Made by a program: the position numbers and the translations under genes. From positions 1,032,501 to 1,096,500 of the forward strand of contig JBBBDQ010001155.1 of the NCBI GenBank assembly GCA_037127315.1: a stretch of 64,000 nt of DNA. Reading direction: 5' to 3'. The notes beneath the pieces were generated by a model, which was not told where the DNA came from, made no database searches, and was given only the letters and a program-made list of their open reading frames with translations. Within the stretch, counting starts at the first letter, position 1. Each line of letters starts with the position of its first letter. Positions 11,546-23,797 of the stretch are shown one piece after another. The stretch comes from Ascarosepion bandense. Its lineage: Eukaryota > Mollusca > Cephalopoda > Sepiida > Sepiidae.

Positions 11546-12849
11546 AGATTGTGTCTCGTATATAAAAACACCCAGGTGTAGTGGTGGCAATCATTGTATC
11601 AGTCATCGAAAAAAGTCCATGACATTTACTCACAGCACCAGGGTCTGAATATAGCAATGCTTGTGTGTATTGTGTAGGGTGGGATTGTTGATAGATTTCT
11701 GGCCAACCATTTGTTGGTTGAAGGATGATGGTGATGGGTATTGCTCAGAAGTTAGGGTTGCATTATACATGAGCTGTATGAAAATACAAAAAATCAGGTT
11801 TTTCACAAAAAGACATTCAGAAGCTACACTATAGATAAAGTTGGATTATACATGAGTATATATAGTAATTGAAAGATGCAAATTTATTTGGGTTATTTTA
11901 TCATTTAGGTATCCCAAGGTGCTCTCTTCAGTCATGCTCTCTTTTTGCTTTATATTAATGGTCAGCTAGGAATAATGGTCAGCTAGGAACATACTTGGAT
12001 AATTAGTAAATATCTATGCAGTTATACCACAGTTAATGGGTTCACCTCCAAAAATCTAGATTAGTGTAATAGCTGATCTTTCCTCTGATTTTGCTCTAAC
12101 AGTTCAATGATGCAAGTGTGTGTGTGTGCAGGGGAGATTGACTTGTAATATTTGATACCTCATAAATTAAGATAGTAATGTCCTATCATTATTTATGCTA
12201 TTCAATAGTCATGAAAGAATTCATGAATACATTTTGTTTATGATCACATCACCTTGAAACTGAAATACCAATTCCTCTACAATCACAATTAAACCAACAT
12301 CAAACCCCATCAGTACCAAGAAGGATGACTGCTTTGGAATATCAGATTCTGCAAGCTTGGATGTGTGGCTTGTATGATGGATAATGGTTCAGAATTGTTA
12401 ATTGGAAAGCCAAGGTCATATATGTAAATACCTTTGTGAAATGGGAAAAGTATGAATTTACCTTTTCTCCTCCAACTAGGAATTAATTAACGCATAAAAA
12501 TATTTATATTTCAGCATCAAATAATCCATAGATGTTGATGTGATACTAAACAACCAATCAGCATTGATAGGTCATAAAAGCTGTAGACCTTAAGATTTTC
12601 TTGTTCTATTGAAAAAGATGTAAATACACGACCAAGTTAAACCATCTGAAAGATGGTAATCTTTTGGATTTATTTGTAACATTAAAAAGATATGCTACAT
12701 GTCTCCTTGTTATTTACTAAGTTTAGTTTGGTCCAAGGCCATTAGTACAAGGCACCCATTGAAGATGGAACTCCTCCCTCATATATAGTTTAATTTTCAT
12801 CAACAGTTGTCAATCTCTGATTTTCATCATTCATCTTTTTACCAGCATC
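11546..12849. other. Unannotated stretch
   Basis: AATGGTCAGCTAGGAA is duplicated at about 11,957 and 11,974, and a short (GT)n lies near 12,117. No recognisable coding or mobile sequence was seen. Confidence 0.5.
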
Positions 12850-15330
12850 ATTGATTCAGCAGTGTCGGACCCAGTATTGTGTTTTAGAAAAATTATATAC
12901 CTGAAAAAGTGGTATATAATACTAGTAGTTTTCTTTACAAACATACTAACACAAATAGCAAAACAGACAATACCCAAATCTTCCTTTGAACCACAAACCA
13001 AATCAAAAGCAGACTGCAAAGAAGCAGTTAAAATAAGGAAAAAATGCTAATGATATTCTTACATAACCCAACCACAATCAACCTACAAAACAAGCAAACT
13101 CAAGCAAAGGTATGCTGTATAATTAGCAAATCCAAAATAGGATCTTGTCAAAACTACATCTCCTGATTGAATAAGAAAATTGAAATAAATAAAACATAAG
13201 AAACAATAAGGAAAATCAATGGAAAAACAGCTCAAACTGCAACTTAATCAAAACAAATGGAGATAAATGAACTGAAAAAAAATAGCTAGCCTAATAAAAG
13301 AAATTCAAAGAAACTTTTCAATAAAAACCTACTCCTAAATTTAAAAAATATTCTGAAATAAGAAAAATTTACATTCATTTCAAACAATAAAGAATAATAC
13401 AATATTCTCTTTAATATGACAGAACTAAGACTCCATAAACAAAAATAAAATTCTGCAGACAATCCAGAGGAAATTAATTACCAATTTTTAAAACATCTTC
13501 CAGAAATATCTCTTTTAATACTTCTCCAGATTTTCAATGGTATATGATGCTCAAACCAATTTTGAAAACTATGGCTTAAGTTTGTCATTATTCCAATTTC
13601 TAAGACCAGCAAGACCAATCCAACCCAACAAAATACCAACCTATTGCACTAACAAGTTATATTTACATGATAATGTAGAGAATGGTAAATGCTTTACTTA
13701 TGTGGAACCTGGAGAGAAACAATCTCTTGTCTAACTACCAAAGTGGATTCCAGAAAAAACCAAGAAACCAATGATAAACTTGTATAGCTAGAATTATTTA
13801 TTCATGATGGTTTCATTTAAGTTCATCATGTGGTATCAATATTCGTTCATCATGTGGTATCAATATTCTTCAATCTTGAAAAAAGCCTATGACACATCAT
13901 GAAAGTATGGCACCTTATCTTGAAAGATATGTACCAACATGTTTAAACAAGATAGGAAGATAGCCAAATGAAAATGGATTCTGTTTCTCCAAAACAAAAA
14001 CTGTTCATATCCAGTTCTGCAAAAAATGAGGCTACCACCTTAATCTAGAATTACAACTAAATGAACACTTAATTTCTGTAGCTCAACAAATAAAATATCC
14101 AGGAAACACACTAGATACAAAACTTAACTTCAAGGCTCACATTGATTACCTTTAAGCAAAAATGCCAAAAGGGTTTGAATCTTCTAAAAGTAATATCAAA
14201 ACCAAATTGGGATTTTGATCAAAAAGTAATGCTTAGAATATATAAGTCACACATCAGATCAAAATTAGACTATGGATACATCATTTACAGTGCTATATAA
14301 ATCCTATCTTAAAAACTACAAACAATACAAAATAAAGAACAGAGATTAAGTCTCAGAGCTTTCTGAACCTCATCCATGCAAAGTCTCTATATAGAAGCTG
14401 ATGAACCACCTCTATCTCTGAGATCAGAAAAATTATCTTTCCAATATAAAACTACAATCCTACCCAAATAACCTAGTATACCCCAAAACATGAACCTCGA
14501 TAAATGAAGTTCTATAGAAATAAACCAACAGCCATCCCTTCACTTGGACTTCAAATTAACGAAGCAGTAGAAGAAATAAACAAAGATTCCAATAATGTAA
14601 CACAAGTCACAATAAATACACTAGCTCTATAGACAATCTCCAAACTTCACATTAACCTCTCCAATACAATCAACAAAATTATGTACAACAAATATCTTGA
14701 CTATAAAATATTCTACACAGATTTTTGATCTATCAGAATAGGCACAGCAGCCAAAAACAGATTCATTAACAAATAATGCATCCATCTATAAAGCTGAACT
14801 ACAAGACATTAAAATAGCACTTAAAATGATAGAAAATTAAAAGTTAGTGTGTTTATAATATATATATATATATATACACAAGAAAGGAGATGACAGAGCT
14901 ATTTGCTGACTGTAGACAAGACATAGTGATCAACAGAATAAGAACTGGACAGGCCTACCTCACAATACAGAAACTATACCTCTGTGTACCCACTGCAATC
15001 AATTTTTCACTGTCAATTATATTTTGGTAGAATGCAAGAAGCAGAAAAAATATGAAGCAACTATTGCCAAGCACCAAATCTTAATATGCTTCTCAAAAAT
15101 GTACCTACTACCCAAATAATAGAATAGTTGAAGAAAATAAAATACATCCAACATCTATAGAAAATAGTTTAGACTTTGAAACATACAACTTATGTTTGAA
15201 ATATACACCCAAACTATACAACTTGTAATATTTTGAAAACAATTAAAAAAAAAAGCATGAAACATTTCTGAATAGAAAAAATCTAGGTTCAGCATTAAAT
15301 GACCCACAGTGGTTAAGATAATATGCTTGT
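12850..15330 (+). pseudogene. Decayed LINE ORF2 (I/jockey-like, with RNase H)
   Basis: Pieces in order, spread over all three frames: an endonuclease-end-like stretch (ADCKEAVKIRKK, near 13,010); RT motif A (FNLEK-AYD, about 13,876-13,895, with an extra A breaking the frame); the RT thumb region (LDTKLNFKAHIDYL, about 14,110-14,155, then about 14,260-14,400); RNase H beginning FYTD at about 14,710 with a YKAEL-like helix near 14,790; and a C-terminal CX2C segment (about 14,980-15,040). Endonuclease, RT, RNase H and a zinc-like tail is the layout of I- and some jockey-group LINEs. The sequence is rich in A and dense in stops. A related RT piece lies on the minus strand at 39.6-40.1 kb. GTTCATCATGTGGTATCAAT is duplicated at 13,831 and 13,854. 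An AT microsatellite (14,857-14,878) sits just after RNase H. Confidence 0.65.
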
Positions 15331-15364
15331 AAAACAATCATCTTACTGATCATTACACTACATG

Positions 15365-16170
15365 AAATTACCCTGTTTACTAAGCAGGGTCTGCATTTGG
15401 CCTAATCCTTGAAACATGCTGCTCAGCAAGGATGACCTCGTTACAGATAATGGACCAGAAAATATGAATAATATAATGAAAGAAGGTCCTGAACAGTCTA
15501 AATGTCGAACACAACAAAATCTCCCTGTCACCCCCAAAGTAATGCTAAGGTCAAAATATGCTATAAAATCTTAGGAGATGTATTGGCAAGGGACAATACT
15601 GAGAACTGGGACCTACACTTGACACAGGCTTTGGCAGTCATGAGATTTTCAATTAATGAAACCTCCAGATTCTCACTATATCACATGTTACTGATGGACA
15701 ATTTATTGAAGCCCCACAGGAAGTATATAGGGGAGGACCATCAGCAGTTATTAATAGAACAGCAACATAGATTATTCATCCAGGCCAAAAGGAGAATGCA
15801 GAGGGTGCAAAAGAAGAGGAATAAGAAGATGAATAAGGGCAGAAAGGAAATGAAACTTGGGGTTGGAGCCCCCATATACTACAAAGTTCACCTGAGAGAA
15901 GGTAAGCTAAAACAGAGGTAAGAACCATACTATAGAATAATAGGACCTGTTTTGTTTCTGATCTTGGATCAGATGGCGTGACAAACAAGAAGAGCTCACG
16001 CCAATGACCTGAAGTTAACCAAAATAGATGATTAAGAAATAAGCAAGCCTAAGACAAAAAAAAACCAAGACAAGGAAAGCAACCCTTGTGGAGCCAGAAG
16101 ATATGGTGACAGACAAGGACTCTGGAGAGGAAGAAGATAAAGAAACAAGTCAGCAGTCAGTAGGTTGACA
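15365..16170 (+). pseudogene. Ty3/Gypsy-like integrase 3' part
   Basis: TDNGPEN at about 15,446 carries the second catalytic Asp of a DDE integrase. An open frame at 15,502-15,921 (139 codons) continues through the core end and C-terminal region: SPCHPQSNAKVK, a helix around NWDLHLTQALAVMRF, a basic Lys/Arg-rich stretch (residues about 94-115), and PIYYKVHLREGKL, which fits the SH3-like integrase C-terminus. After the stop at 15,921 more reading can be followed to about 16,170 with an acidic tail. The expected catalytic Glu region reads NAKVKI, so the Glu appears changed to Lys. Nothing upstream of the second Asp is recognisable, so the fragment is 5'-truncated and follows the LINE directly. 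It is surely non-functional. Lineage assignment is from family knowledge. Confidence 0.7.
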
Positions 16171-17755
16171 ACCCTACATGTTAACACCTACTAATAAACC
16201 ACTGTACGCAATACTCAATATAAAAATGGTATATTACTTTAAGTGATTTTTTTTTATTATCGTTCATCTTCACTCTGCTTAGACCAACCCAATATGAGGC
16301 AACAATTTGATCTTGGCCTTCTTACAAACAACCTAATCCCAACATGGGGTAAGGTAGGTCATGGTCAAAGAACATGCCATTGTTCAACTGCTGAACAGAG
16401 AAAAAAGCTGTTCCTGGTTCCTTTGAAACATGAACTGATAAAGAAGGCATAACAACTCATGTATCATTTACAAATAAAAAATAAAAAAATTCTTTTTTTG
16501 TTGTTTTTTTTCTATTCAGACAATGGCACAATATTTCACATTTTGTAATTCAAGTTAATGTTTCCATAATAAAATTAGTAAAATATGACTGACACTTTCT
16601 CGATACATTTGTATCATATGCATCTCAGATGAATTTTCGTTTGCAATGTTTTTATATGAAACATTTACAATTGCCAACTTGGGATGCCCATCATATTGTA
16701 ATAAATATATGGTAATATAGATAATATCTATTTTTCAATTCATATATAATGACTGCTACAATTTGGGAAAAAGAAAAAGAATCTCAAAAAGAGAAACAAG
16801 ATGTCGTAATGTCACTAAGTGATAGAAACACATTGGAAATTGAAAAAAAATGTTGAATAGAAATTATAGAACAATTTTTAAAAAATTGAAAACAATGCTA
16901 AGAAAAAATGGTTTAAAGAATTTCATAAAAAATCAAAAAAAAGGGTAAGTAAAAAAAAAATATATGAACTTGTAGTTAATGTAGGAAAAGAGAAAAGATA
17001 GAGAATATTAAAAAACATTAACCAGAGACATGAAATCAACCAAACTATCACCTTTAAGTAAAAATCACAAAGAAAAATGAGAATTTTAGGCAAGAAAATA
17101 TGAACATGAAAATGATTCTTGAACAATAATTTTTATTGATGAATGCTGAGCTAAATTAGATTGACTTGATGGTAGGACTAGAGGTTTGATTCATTCTTCA
17201 GGAAAACAATCAACCAATATGAGAGAAGGTGGAGTAATGTTTGGGGATAATATGGTAGGCAGTAGAATTATTGGTGGTCCTTTCAAAGTTGATGATTTCG
17301 GCTAAATACAGAATTATTTGAAGTTTTTGGAGAAGATATTTTTAAGCAGTACAGATCAAGTCATATTTAAGCCAGAGAATATATTCATTTAAGGCAATGT
17401 TAATTTTTGTTGAAATATTTTGAGATGAATTACCATTATTGTGTTTTGCTATTTGGACCAGTATATTCATCTTGATAGTTATATTCACAATGTTTTTAAA
17501 CACCTTATTGAGGTATATGACTTCATATTCAATAACCTTAGAATTTTGAACTGAATCCTTTATTCAATCCATGAAGTAGATTGTTCTCATTTCACTTTCT
17601 TTACTTAGATATTTTTATTGGTTAATGCTCATCAGTCTTATTCAACTGTGTCACTTGTCCATTTTTTTTTTTTTTTTACTGAGCAAGAGTAAAAACACCA
17701 TTTGAACTAACAAATGTCAAGAAACTGTACCTGTTTTAATCAGCACTTTATTCCA
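16171..17755. other. Unannotated A-rich stretch
   Basis: It contains homopolymer-rich A tracts (16,800-17,000). No supportable gene or repeat was found. Confidence 0.5.
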
Positions 17756-17757
17756 TT

Positions 17758-18030
17758 CTTATGTTCTATGTTGCTTCATGGAATTGGTGATTATACCTCT
17801 ATACAACTTCATGTCCTTTGTAGCTCTTAATAAATTGTCTTTTTGCTATCTCCTAAATTCTGTTCTGCAACCCATTTATACAAACTCATTAGGTAGTTCA
17901 ATCTCTTGTTTTCAATGTCATGTGAGTGTCAATTTTTCTAAACCCTCTTTCCTCATATGCTCTAAAAATTTCAAATGTTTCTCTCAATCCCTGTCAAATG
18001 AACAAGGGTTTAACAATTACTGACGAAGAT
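17758..18030 (-). mobile_element. RTE-like LINE 3' fragment, decayed
   Basis: Read against the better copy at 40.79-41.0 kb, the same landmarks follow in order: TCTATGTTGCTTCATGGA for the terminal block, the TCATGTCCTTTGTAGCTCTT block, and CTAAACCCTCTTTCCTCATAT for the LGHAMRK-coding block. Many substitutions and no usable frame. Confidence 0.6.
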
Positions 18031-18924
18031 TTTTTTTTCAAATTTGGTATATTGTGAGATATAATATTAGCTTATTGACAAAATCCACCATTTTGAATTT
18101 GGACCAATTCAGTAAGACTCTGTAATTCAGGCCAGTCAAAAGTCTACTACAAACAAAACTTTTTACCTATCTTACCATAAGGCAGACAAATTTGTTGTCA
18201 CATTTTTAAAAAATTAAAGTTACTTTTTTTTTTTGAGAAATTAAATGTCAATGGTTAAAGTCAAATTCTTATTTTATATAAGATTATTACAAAATAAATA
18301 GATAGATCAATCACTTTTTGAATCTATTTAATTACTTTAAAATGGTATTAAAATTGATAAATGGTATTACTTTAAAATGTTAGCATTGCTGGTGGAAAAT
18401 CAACAAAGTTATTACTTTAAAATGGTATATAGTTAGCATTGCTGGTGGAAAATCAACAAAGTTATTAATATTTAAACCTTTTGACTATTCTAAAATTCAC
18501 CTCTTTGGCAAAAGCAAAGGGTCATATCTTGTAAACTATTTGACCTAGAGATATAAAATAGGTACCATTCAATTTGTATAATGAAGCTCTATAAGTGTAC
18601 TAAATTTGAAAATAAAAAAATGTTTTAGTGGTGGCTAGATCATTGATTTCACACAGATTGAATGCTACATTTAACTTGGTTGATTGATTGATTTTGTTTA
18701 GTGGTATATCAAACTGTATGGGTTATTTAATGTCAAAATCTAAACATTTTGAACAATTTTATGGCTTCAACTAAAACACTATAAATAGGTACCATTTGTA
18801 ATTTTACTATAAATATATATTGTTGGCAATTATTTTATATAAAAAATGTACTTTTATACTTTCAGAATTGTTTTTGATGGGGAGGGTGATTTGTTTTTTT
18901 TGTTTTTTTTTCAATTGGAGCAGA
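18031..18924. other. Unannotated stretch containing a 57-bp direct duplication
   Basis: TTAGCATTGCTGGTGGAAAA followed by TCAACAAAGTTATTA occurs twice in tandem, at about 18,379 and 18,434, each preceded by ATTACTTTAAAATG. The period is roughly 55 bp. Nothing else is recognised. Confidence 0.7.
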
Positions 18925-19128
18925 TAGATCCATCTATCGCCCGGTTCACACTCCACCCACATCAATTGAACAGGTTAAGAGGCTCATCCCTTGTTCCCTG
19001 TTTAGGATGTGGTTTCCAGCTTTCTCTTTTCCAATCTTTTCACTATTACGTAGCCCCCTGCACATCAGTGGCATTACCGCCTTGCTCAGGGTGATACGAT
19101 TAAAAAAAAATTTAAAAAAAAGAAGCCT
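18925..19128 (+). mobile_element. Jockey-like LINE 3' tail
   Basis: The end matches the 3' end of the jockey copies at 38.4 kb (plus) and 29.2 kb (minus): GTAGCCCCCTGCACA, then AGTGGCATTACCGCCTTGCT, then GGGTGATACGATTAAAAAA. The poly-A run gives its orientation. It contains only 3' UTR and a little decayed coding sequence, consistent with 5' truncation. Confidence 0.75.
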
Positions 19129-19477
19129 TACCACTGGATATAATTTATAGTCATACCAAGGGGTCTACATATAAGTGTCTTTTCCGTTTCCATTCTCTCT
19201 CATAACTTTAATCTGCTAAATGTATCCCTTGGACAATCTAGCATTTAAATTCTTGGAGTTTTCACCCTAATGTCTGTACTCACTGTATGAATATCCTGAA
19301 TGTGGTGAATTCTTTACTGAGAGATCTTTTTTAATTAGTGTCTCCTAGATGCTAGGTGTACTAAGGAGGTTGGCAGTCCCTAAAATGTGCACAGATACTT
19401 TCAGTCATCTGATCTTCTAGCGTGGTTCTCAAATATTTTGACTTCATCCCACAGAGATTGATTGCAATCCCTTTTTT

Positions 19478-19745
19478 TCAATAAATAGACATATTTTGAT
19501 TGTTCCTGAATATGAAAGCTGATGTTATACAGGAAATGTAGTTGTTATGTTGAAAGGCATTTTTAAAGCTGATCATCACCTGTTGGTACGTGTCTGGTTT
19601 GCCGCGATGTAGCAGGCAGTGGATAATCCCTTCCTTGACTCTGTATGGAAAGTGGGACGTGGCATTCAGGTACTGTCTGGCAAATGTTAGCTTATGGTAT
19701 ACAGACATCTTGAATCAATACTGTGTGAATTATTAGTATATCGAG
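19478..19745 (-). pseudogene. Penelope-like element RT fragment
   Basis: The minus strand reads LDILI at about 19,740, shifts frame, then gives VYHKLTFARQYLNATSHFPY and VKEGIIHCLLHRG, ending near AFQHNNYI. This block, with a K-(P/L)-T-x-x-x-x-Y-L-N step and a Ser-His followed by a basic VK(R/E)G and an LxHR, is characteristic of the C-terminal part of Penelope-like RTs. It is short (about 76 codons open) and lacks the catalytic RT motifs and any GIY-YIG endonuclease, so it is a dead fragment. I see no terminal repeats. A DIRS- or LINE-type source seems less likely. Confidence 0.6.
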
Positions 19746-20092
19746 CAAAGTCTGTTGATCTTTTTCTTATTGTGAACTATATAAGATCATAAGAAGTTCA
19801 CACAGTTAACAGGCAGTTGTATATCTAACTAGTGAGAGTGAAGTATAATAAGGTCATCTATGTATTTACTGTGGTCTGTCTGACATATTAGATGTACAAT
19901 AACAAGATGGTATTCAAAAGCAGATCCCCTTCCTTTTTTAGATCTCTCACACAAACCAAGTATTTTGTGTATTTGATCAGATAGAGTTGTGGTAAGGAAT
20001 AGAGGGAGAGAAAAGTGTACAAACAATAAAAACAACATTTATCTGGGGGTGGAGGGATTTTTATCCTCTTAAATCAGTTTATACTCAGCGGA

Positions 20093-20392
20093 TGTGCGTT
20101 GTGGTACAGTGGATATCTGCTCGGAATGAGAAATCGGGGAGCCGAGTTCGAATTCCAGCTGAATTCATTGCATTCACTTACGTGCAAATACCCTTGGGAA
20201 AGGTATTAATCCACCTATTCCTTCCAGTTATGGGTTAAATAACAGGACAGATTGGGTTCTATAGCCTTGGTCGGCAACCAGTCTACCGCAGAAAGCAATG
20301 GCAACCTACCGCGGGATAATCTTCTGCCCAGTCAGTCATGTCTCTGTCATACGTGTATCACGTATGGCACTCAACTGACTGACTCTGGAGTC
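20093..20392 (+). repeat. tRNA-derived SINE, family C, well-preserved copy
   Basis: It begins TGCGTTGTGGTACAGTGGAT (A box) with a B box GAGTTCGAATTCC about 40 bp on. The body contains CATTCACTTACGTGCAAATA, GGGTTCTATAGCCTTGG, AGTCTACCGCAGAAAGCAAT and GTCAGTCATGTCTC, and it ends in repeated ACTG units. Five further copies lie at 11.3, 35.4-35.9 (minus), 37.1, 54.2 and 61.2 kb. The internal promoter boxes imply Pol III transcription of the parent family. Confidence 0.88.
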
Positions 20393-21821
20393 TGAACCTT
20401 TACAAGAAAGCTTTTGCAGATGAAAATTATTTCAAACAACAATATTTTGGAAAAAAAAATTAATCCCACCTATAATTCTCTCAGGGCATATCCATTGAAA
20501 ATCCTTTCTCTAGAGGTTATTTTGTATGCAATACTATTCCGTACCAATCAAATATGCACATTGCTATTTATACTAAGGGGCATTTGTCAGTCTTGGAAAA
20601 CTATGGAGTTTACTAGGAGGGCCAGCTAATCCCTGTTGAAGGCAATATGCTCAGGCATATTTGCGTTACTCTGAGTGGACCTTAGTTAGAGTTTCTGGGA
20701 AAGAGAGAGCAAGAGCATATAATCTGTTGTTATCAACAGTTTAAACATGTCAAGTATGCTTGAATCCTCAGTTATGATGACGTGTCTTTGTGTTAGCACA
20801 ACTACTGATGGCTTTTAAACTGTTTTGCCTACCCTGTTTCATTCTCAATGCATGGGTCAACCTGCGGGGTGTGGTTTTCATGTGTTTTTCAAAAGGTGCC
20901 ACCCATTGGGAACATCTCCCCAGGCCAATATTATCAAGAAATCATCTTCCTGAAAAATCAAACATGATATGCTAGACCTCATGGTCAGAAGGCAAATACT
21001 AACAAAGAGGAAATATCATCCTCGACACCCATGGAATGTAGTCAAATGGACATAGCAAAACTTTAAGAGAGAGACATGTGATAAACAAAAATACAATCTT
21101 TTAAAAAAGGTATTTCAAATGAAATAAAAACTGTTGCATTAAAGTGGAAAGAGTAAAAAAATGTTAAAAACTAATCAGAATAAAGACAGAGGAAGGATAC
21201 ATAATCTCAAGGAGCCTTCATTAACTTGTTAAAATAACTGTGATGAGATAATGTATTAAATCTATTGGTCTCTCTCTCACTCACCTGAAAGAAAGTCCTA
21301 AAACTTGTTTATATGCATAGGGGAAAGAGATGTGATACTGTATTAAATAACTATTCTCTCTCAAACACTTGCTTTTACACATAGGGGGAAAATACAGAGA
21401 TGTGATAGTGTATTGAATAATTATGCAATATCAAACTAGAAAAAAACTTTTTTGTAAATAAAAAACGAAGTCAATTTTCTTAATTTATGTCCTCAGATTG
21501 ACTATTACTTTAAATTTTATTACCAATTTTCTAGTCATGGAAAATGGAACATTTAGTTGTCAATGGCTTAATATTGCTTGTGGCAAGGAAACTTGTTGAA
21601 ACTTTTGTCCATTGAATGAGATTTTTTTATTTAAAACCAGAAGTGTGCAGGAAGACCTGTTTATGGTATCATCCTTGAGAATGTCCTCTCAGAAATAGTA
21701 TTAAAAGTATAATGCAGAACATGGATTGTTAGGTTGGTATTAATGGATCTCTAGCCTGTCAATTTATGACACCAAAGCAAAAATGCTTAATATGACTTTA
21801 GGAAATGTTATTTCAATGCTA
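20393..21821. other. Unannotated stretch
   Basis: A slightly G+C-richer segment at about 20,790-21,060 has no recognised identity. TAGGGG(G)AAA...GAGATGTGATA(C/G)TGTATT occurs twice, near 21,319 and 21,383, as an imperfect direct repeat. Confidence 0.5.
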
Positions 21822-21841
21822 AACACACACACACACACACA

Positions 21842-21902
<61 letters not shown>
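21822..21902. repeat. (AC)n(AT)n microsatellite
   Basis: AC units with one AT interruption pass directly into AT units. Confidence 0.95.
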
Positions 21903-22044
21903 TTGTGTGTGTGAACAGTGATGCAATTCTAAGGTTTTGCAATAATTCATGTAAACCACTGACTGAAATTTAACAAGTTTGCAAAATTAGTTTTTAAATT
22001 CCCTTGCCCTTTATAACCAGTGACAAAAAAATTGTGACAAGAGA

Positions 22045-22425
22045 GTGTGTGAGAGAGAAAGAGTGTGAGAGAGAGAGTGTGTGTGTGTGTGAGAATGTGA
22101 GAGAGTGTGTGTGTGTGAGAGAGAGTGTGTGAGAGTGATAGAGAGAGAGAGTGTGTGTGCGAGAGAGAGAGAGAGTGTGTGTGCAAGAGAGAGAGTGTGT
22201 GCAAGAGAGAGAGTGTGTGCGAGAGAAAGTGTGTGCGAGAGAAAGTGTGTGAGAGAGAGTGTGTGAGAGAGTGTGTGAGAGAGTGTTTGAGAGAGTGTGT
22301 GAGAGAGTGTGTAAGAGTGATAGAAAGAGAGTGTGTGAGAGTGATAGAGAGAGAGTGTGTATGTGAGAGTGATAGAGAGATAGAGTGAGAGAGAAAGAGA
22401 GAGTGAGTTAGAGAGTGAGAGAGAA
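22045..22425. repeat. Compound (GA)n/(GT)n array
   Basis: About 380 bp of GAGA and GTGT blocks in irregular alternation, for example GAGAGAGTGTGTGCGAGAGA. The reverse-strand frame rich in Ser, Leu, His and Thr across it, and the matching plus-strand frame, are low-complexity by-products. Confidence 0.95.
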
Positions 22426-22504
22426 ATGATTTTGCTAATTTAATTTTGTTGGATGCAAAAGAACATTTTCGTAAATGGAAATTTATCATACCATTTCCTT
22501 AATG

Positions 22505-23250
22505 GAAATTTATCATACCACTCTAAGCAAGGCAGTAAAGCCACTAAGACACAAGGTGGAAGTAAAAAAGGAAAACATTAGGGAGCAAGAACAGAAGCAG
22601 AATCAAGAAGACAGTAGATAATGATTTAAATTTTGGAAAAACAAAGATGGTTGGAAAACATGAAGCCAGAAAAGAGTTCCATAAACAGGTGGGAGAAAAA
22701 AATCTGTTAGCATAGAACTTATGGTTATATTTTGAAGTGCAAATTAATGAGAATTTGCCACCAATTCAGTGCTATGCTTAAATTCATAAAGTCTTTGGAC
22801 CATAGCAAAGAGTTCATTTGAACAATTACTATGAGAGCTGGTACAGAGAAGTTACACTACAGTGATGGGAAAGAGAGTAAAGGTAAGATGCTTGGTCAGG
22901 ACTGCTAACATTGCAGATTCTTAGGATTTTATCACGAATCTCTAAATAGCACTGAACCAGATGTAACAACAATATCCAAAGCATGAACAAATCGTCGATT
23001 TATAAATAAGATTGATCCTGGACAGAAAAAGTGTCTAGCACAACACAATGAACCAATTTTCTTAGCAGCAGAATTAGCAAGAGATTTAATATAATCTTTC
23101 CACTTCATATCAGCCAAGAATGTTAGACTGAAGTTGCAATGAATCACTCTCCTGCAGCTTAGCATCAGCCATACTGATAAGAGGTAGGACTGAGTCGAAA
23201 GAGAGGTTTTATTTTGCAGGTGCGAAAATTAAGCAATTCCTTGACCATGT
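22505..23250 (-). pseudogene. Jockey-like LINE RT C-terminal remnant
   Basis: Reading the minus strand, 23,165-22,932 gives a thumb-domain-like stretch: LADMKWKDYIKSLANSAAKK, then IGSLCCARHFF and LFINRRFVHALDI. It matches the pattern that follows the RT catalytic core in jockey-group elements (L-K-W-x-x-H-I, K-(L/I)-G-x-L, Y-x-x-x-I-R-x-x-L-E). Further along, with stops, TCLWNSFLASCFP at about 22,690-22,650 corresponds to the RLWNSLP...CFP block of the 38-kb copy. The AAGCAAGGCAGTAAAGCCACT at about 22,523 (minus sense) is a decayed version of that family's 3' end. It is old and non-functional. Confidence 0.6.
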
Positions 23251-23265
23251 TAACTACTGTAGGTT

Positions 23266-23267
<2 letters not shown>

Positions 23268-23296
<29 letters not shown>
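23268..23296. repeat. (TA)n microsatellite
   Basis: TA dinucleotide run bordering a palindrome. Confidence 0.95.
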
Positions 23297-23390
23297 AGAA
23301 GTATCATGACTTGGTCATTGACTAAAAATAAGATTGAAATATATATTTCAAACTTCTTTTTAGTCAATAACCAGGTCATATTTCTTTTTT
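23296..23390. repeat. Near-perfect palindrome, MITE-like
   Basis: The left arm (AAGAAGTATCATGACTTGG...) and right arm (...CCAGGTCATATTTCTTTT) are reverse complements with a few mismatches, meeting at a TTGAAATATATATTTCAA centre. It could form a hairpin of more than 40 bp. The long inverted symmetry fits a fold-back MITE. No target-site duplication can be separated from the A+T-rich flanks. Confidence 0.7.
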
Positions 23391-23587
23391 CTTTAAATCA
23401 GTGTATTAATGTACTTGAGAAAACACATTTCTTTTGTACAGAAAAGAAAATGTCAGATGAAAACTAAATGTGATAAAAAGTTATGCTATATAATCAGGAA
23501 AAAGTGAGTATGGAGCATATTCAATCTGGACAAAGAATTTAACATTAAATGGTGACAGTATTTCATGCCTGAACACAATCTTCAGGT

Positions 23588-23671
<84 letters not shown>
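23588..23671. repeat. (AT)n(AC)n microsatellite
   Basis: AT units switch to AC units at about 23,609. Confidence 0.95.
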
Positions 23672-23675
<4 letters not shown>

Positions 23676-23755
23676 ATAATTGTATTTAACACTTTTTAAT
23701 ACAAATGTGCACTGGTCTAATCTTATTATGACCAGAAACTAAGTAATTAAACAAT

Positions 23756-23756
<1 letters not shown>

Positions 23757-23797
<41 letters not shown>
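23757..23797. repeat. (TA)n microsatellite with short AC end
   Basis: TA dinucleotides ending in ACACAC. Confidence 0.95.

Noticed and set aside
21947..22489. 180-residue Ser/Leu/His/Thr-rich frame and its plus-strand counterpart
   Set aside because: Low-complexity translation of the GA/GT array.
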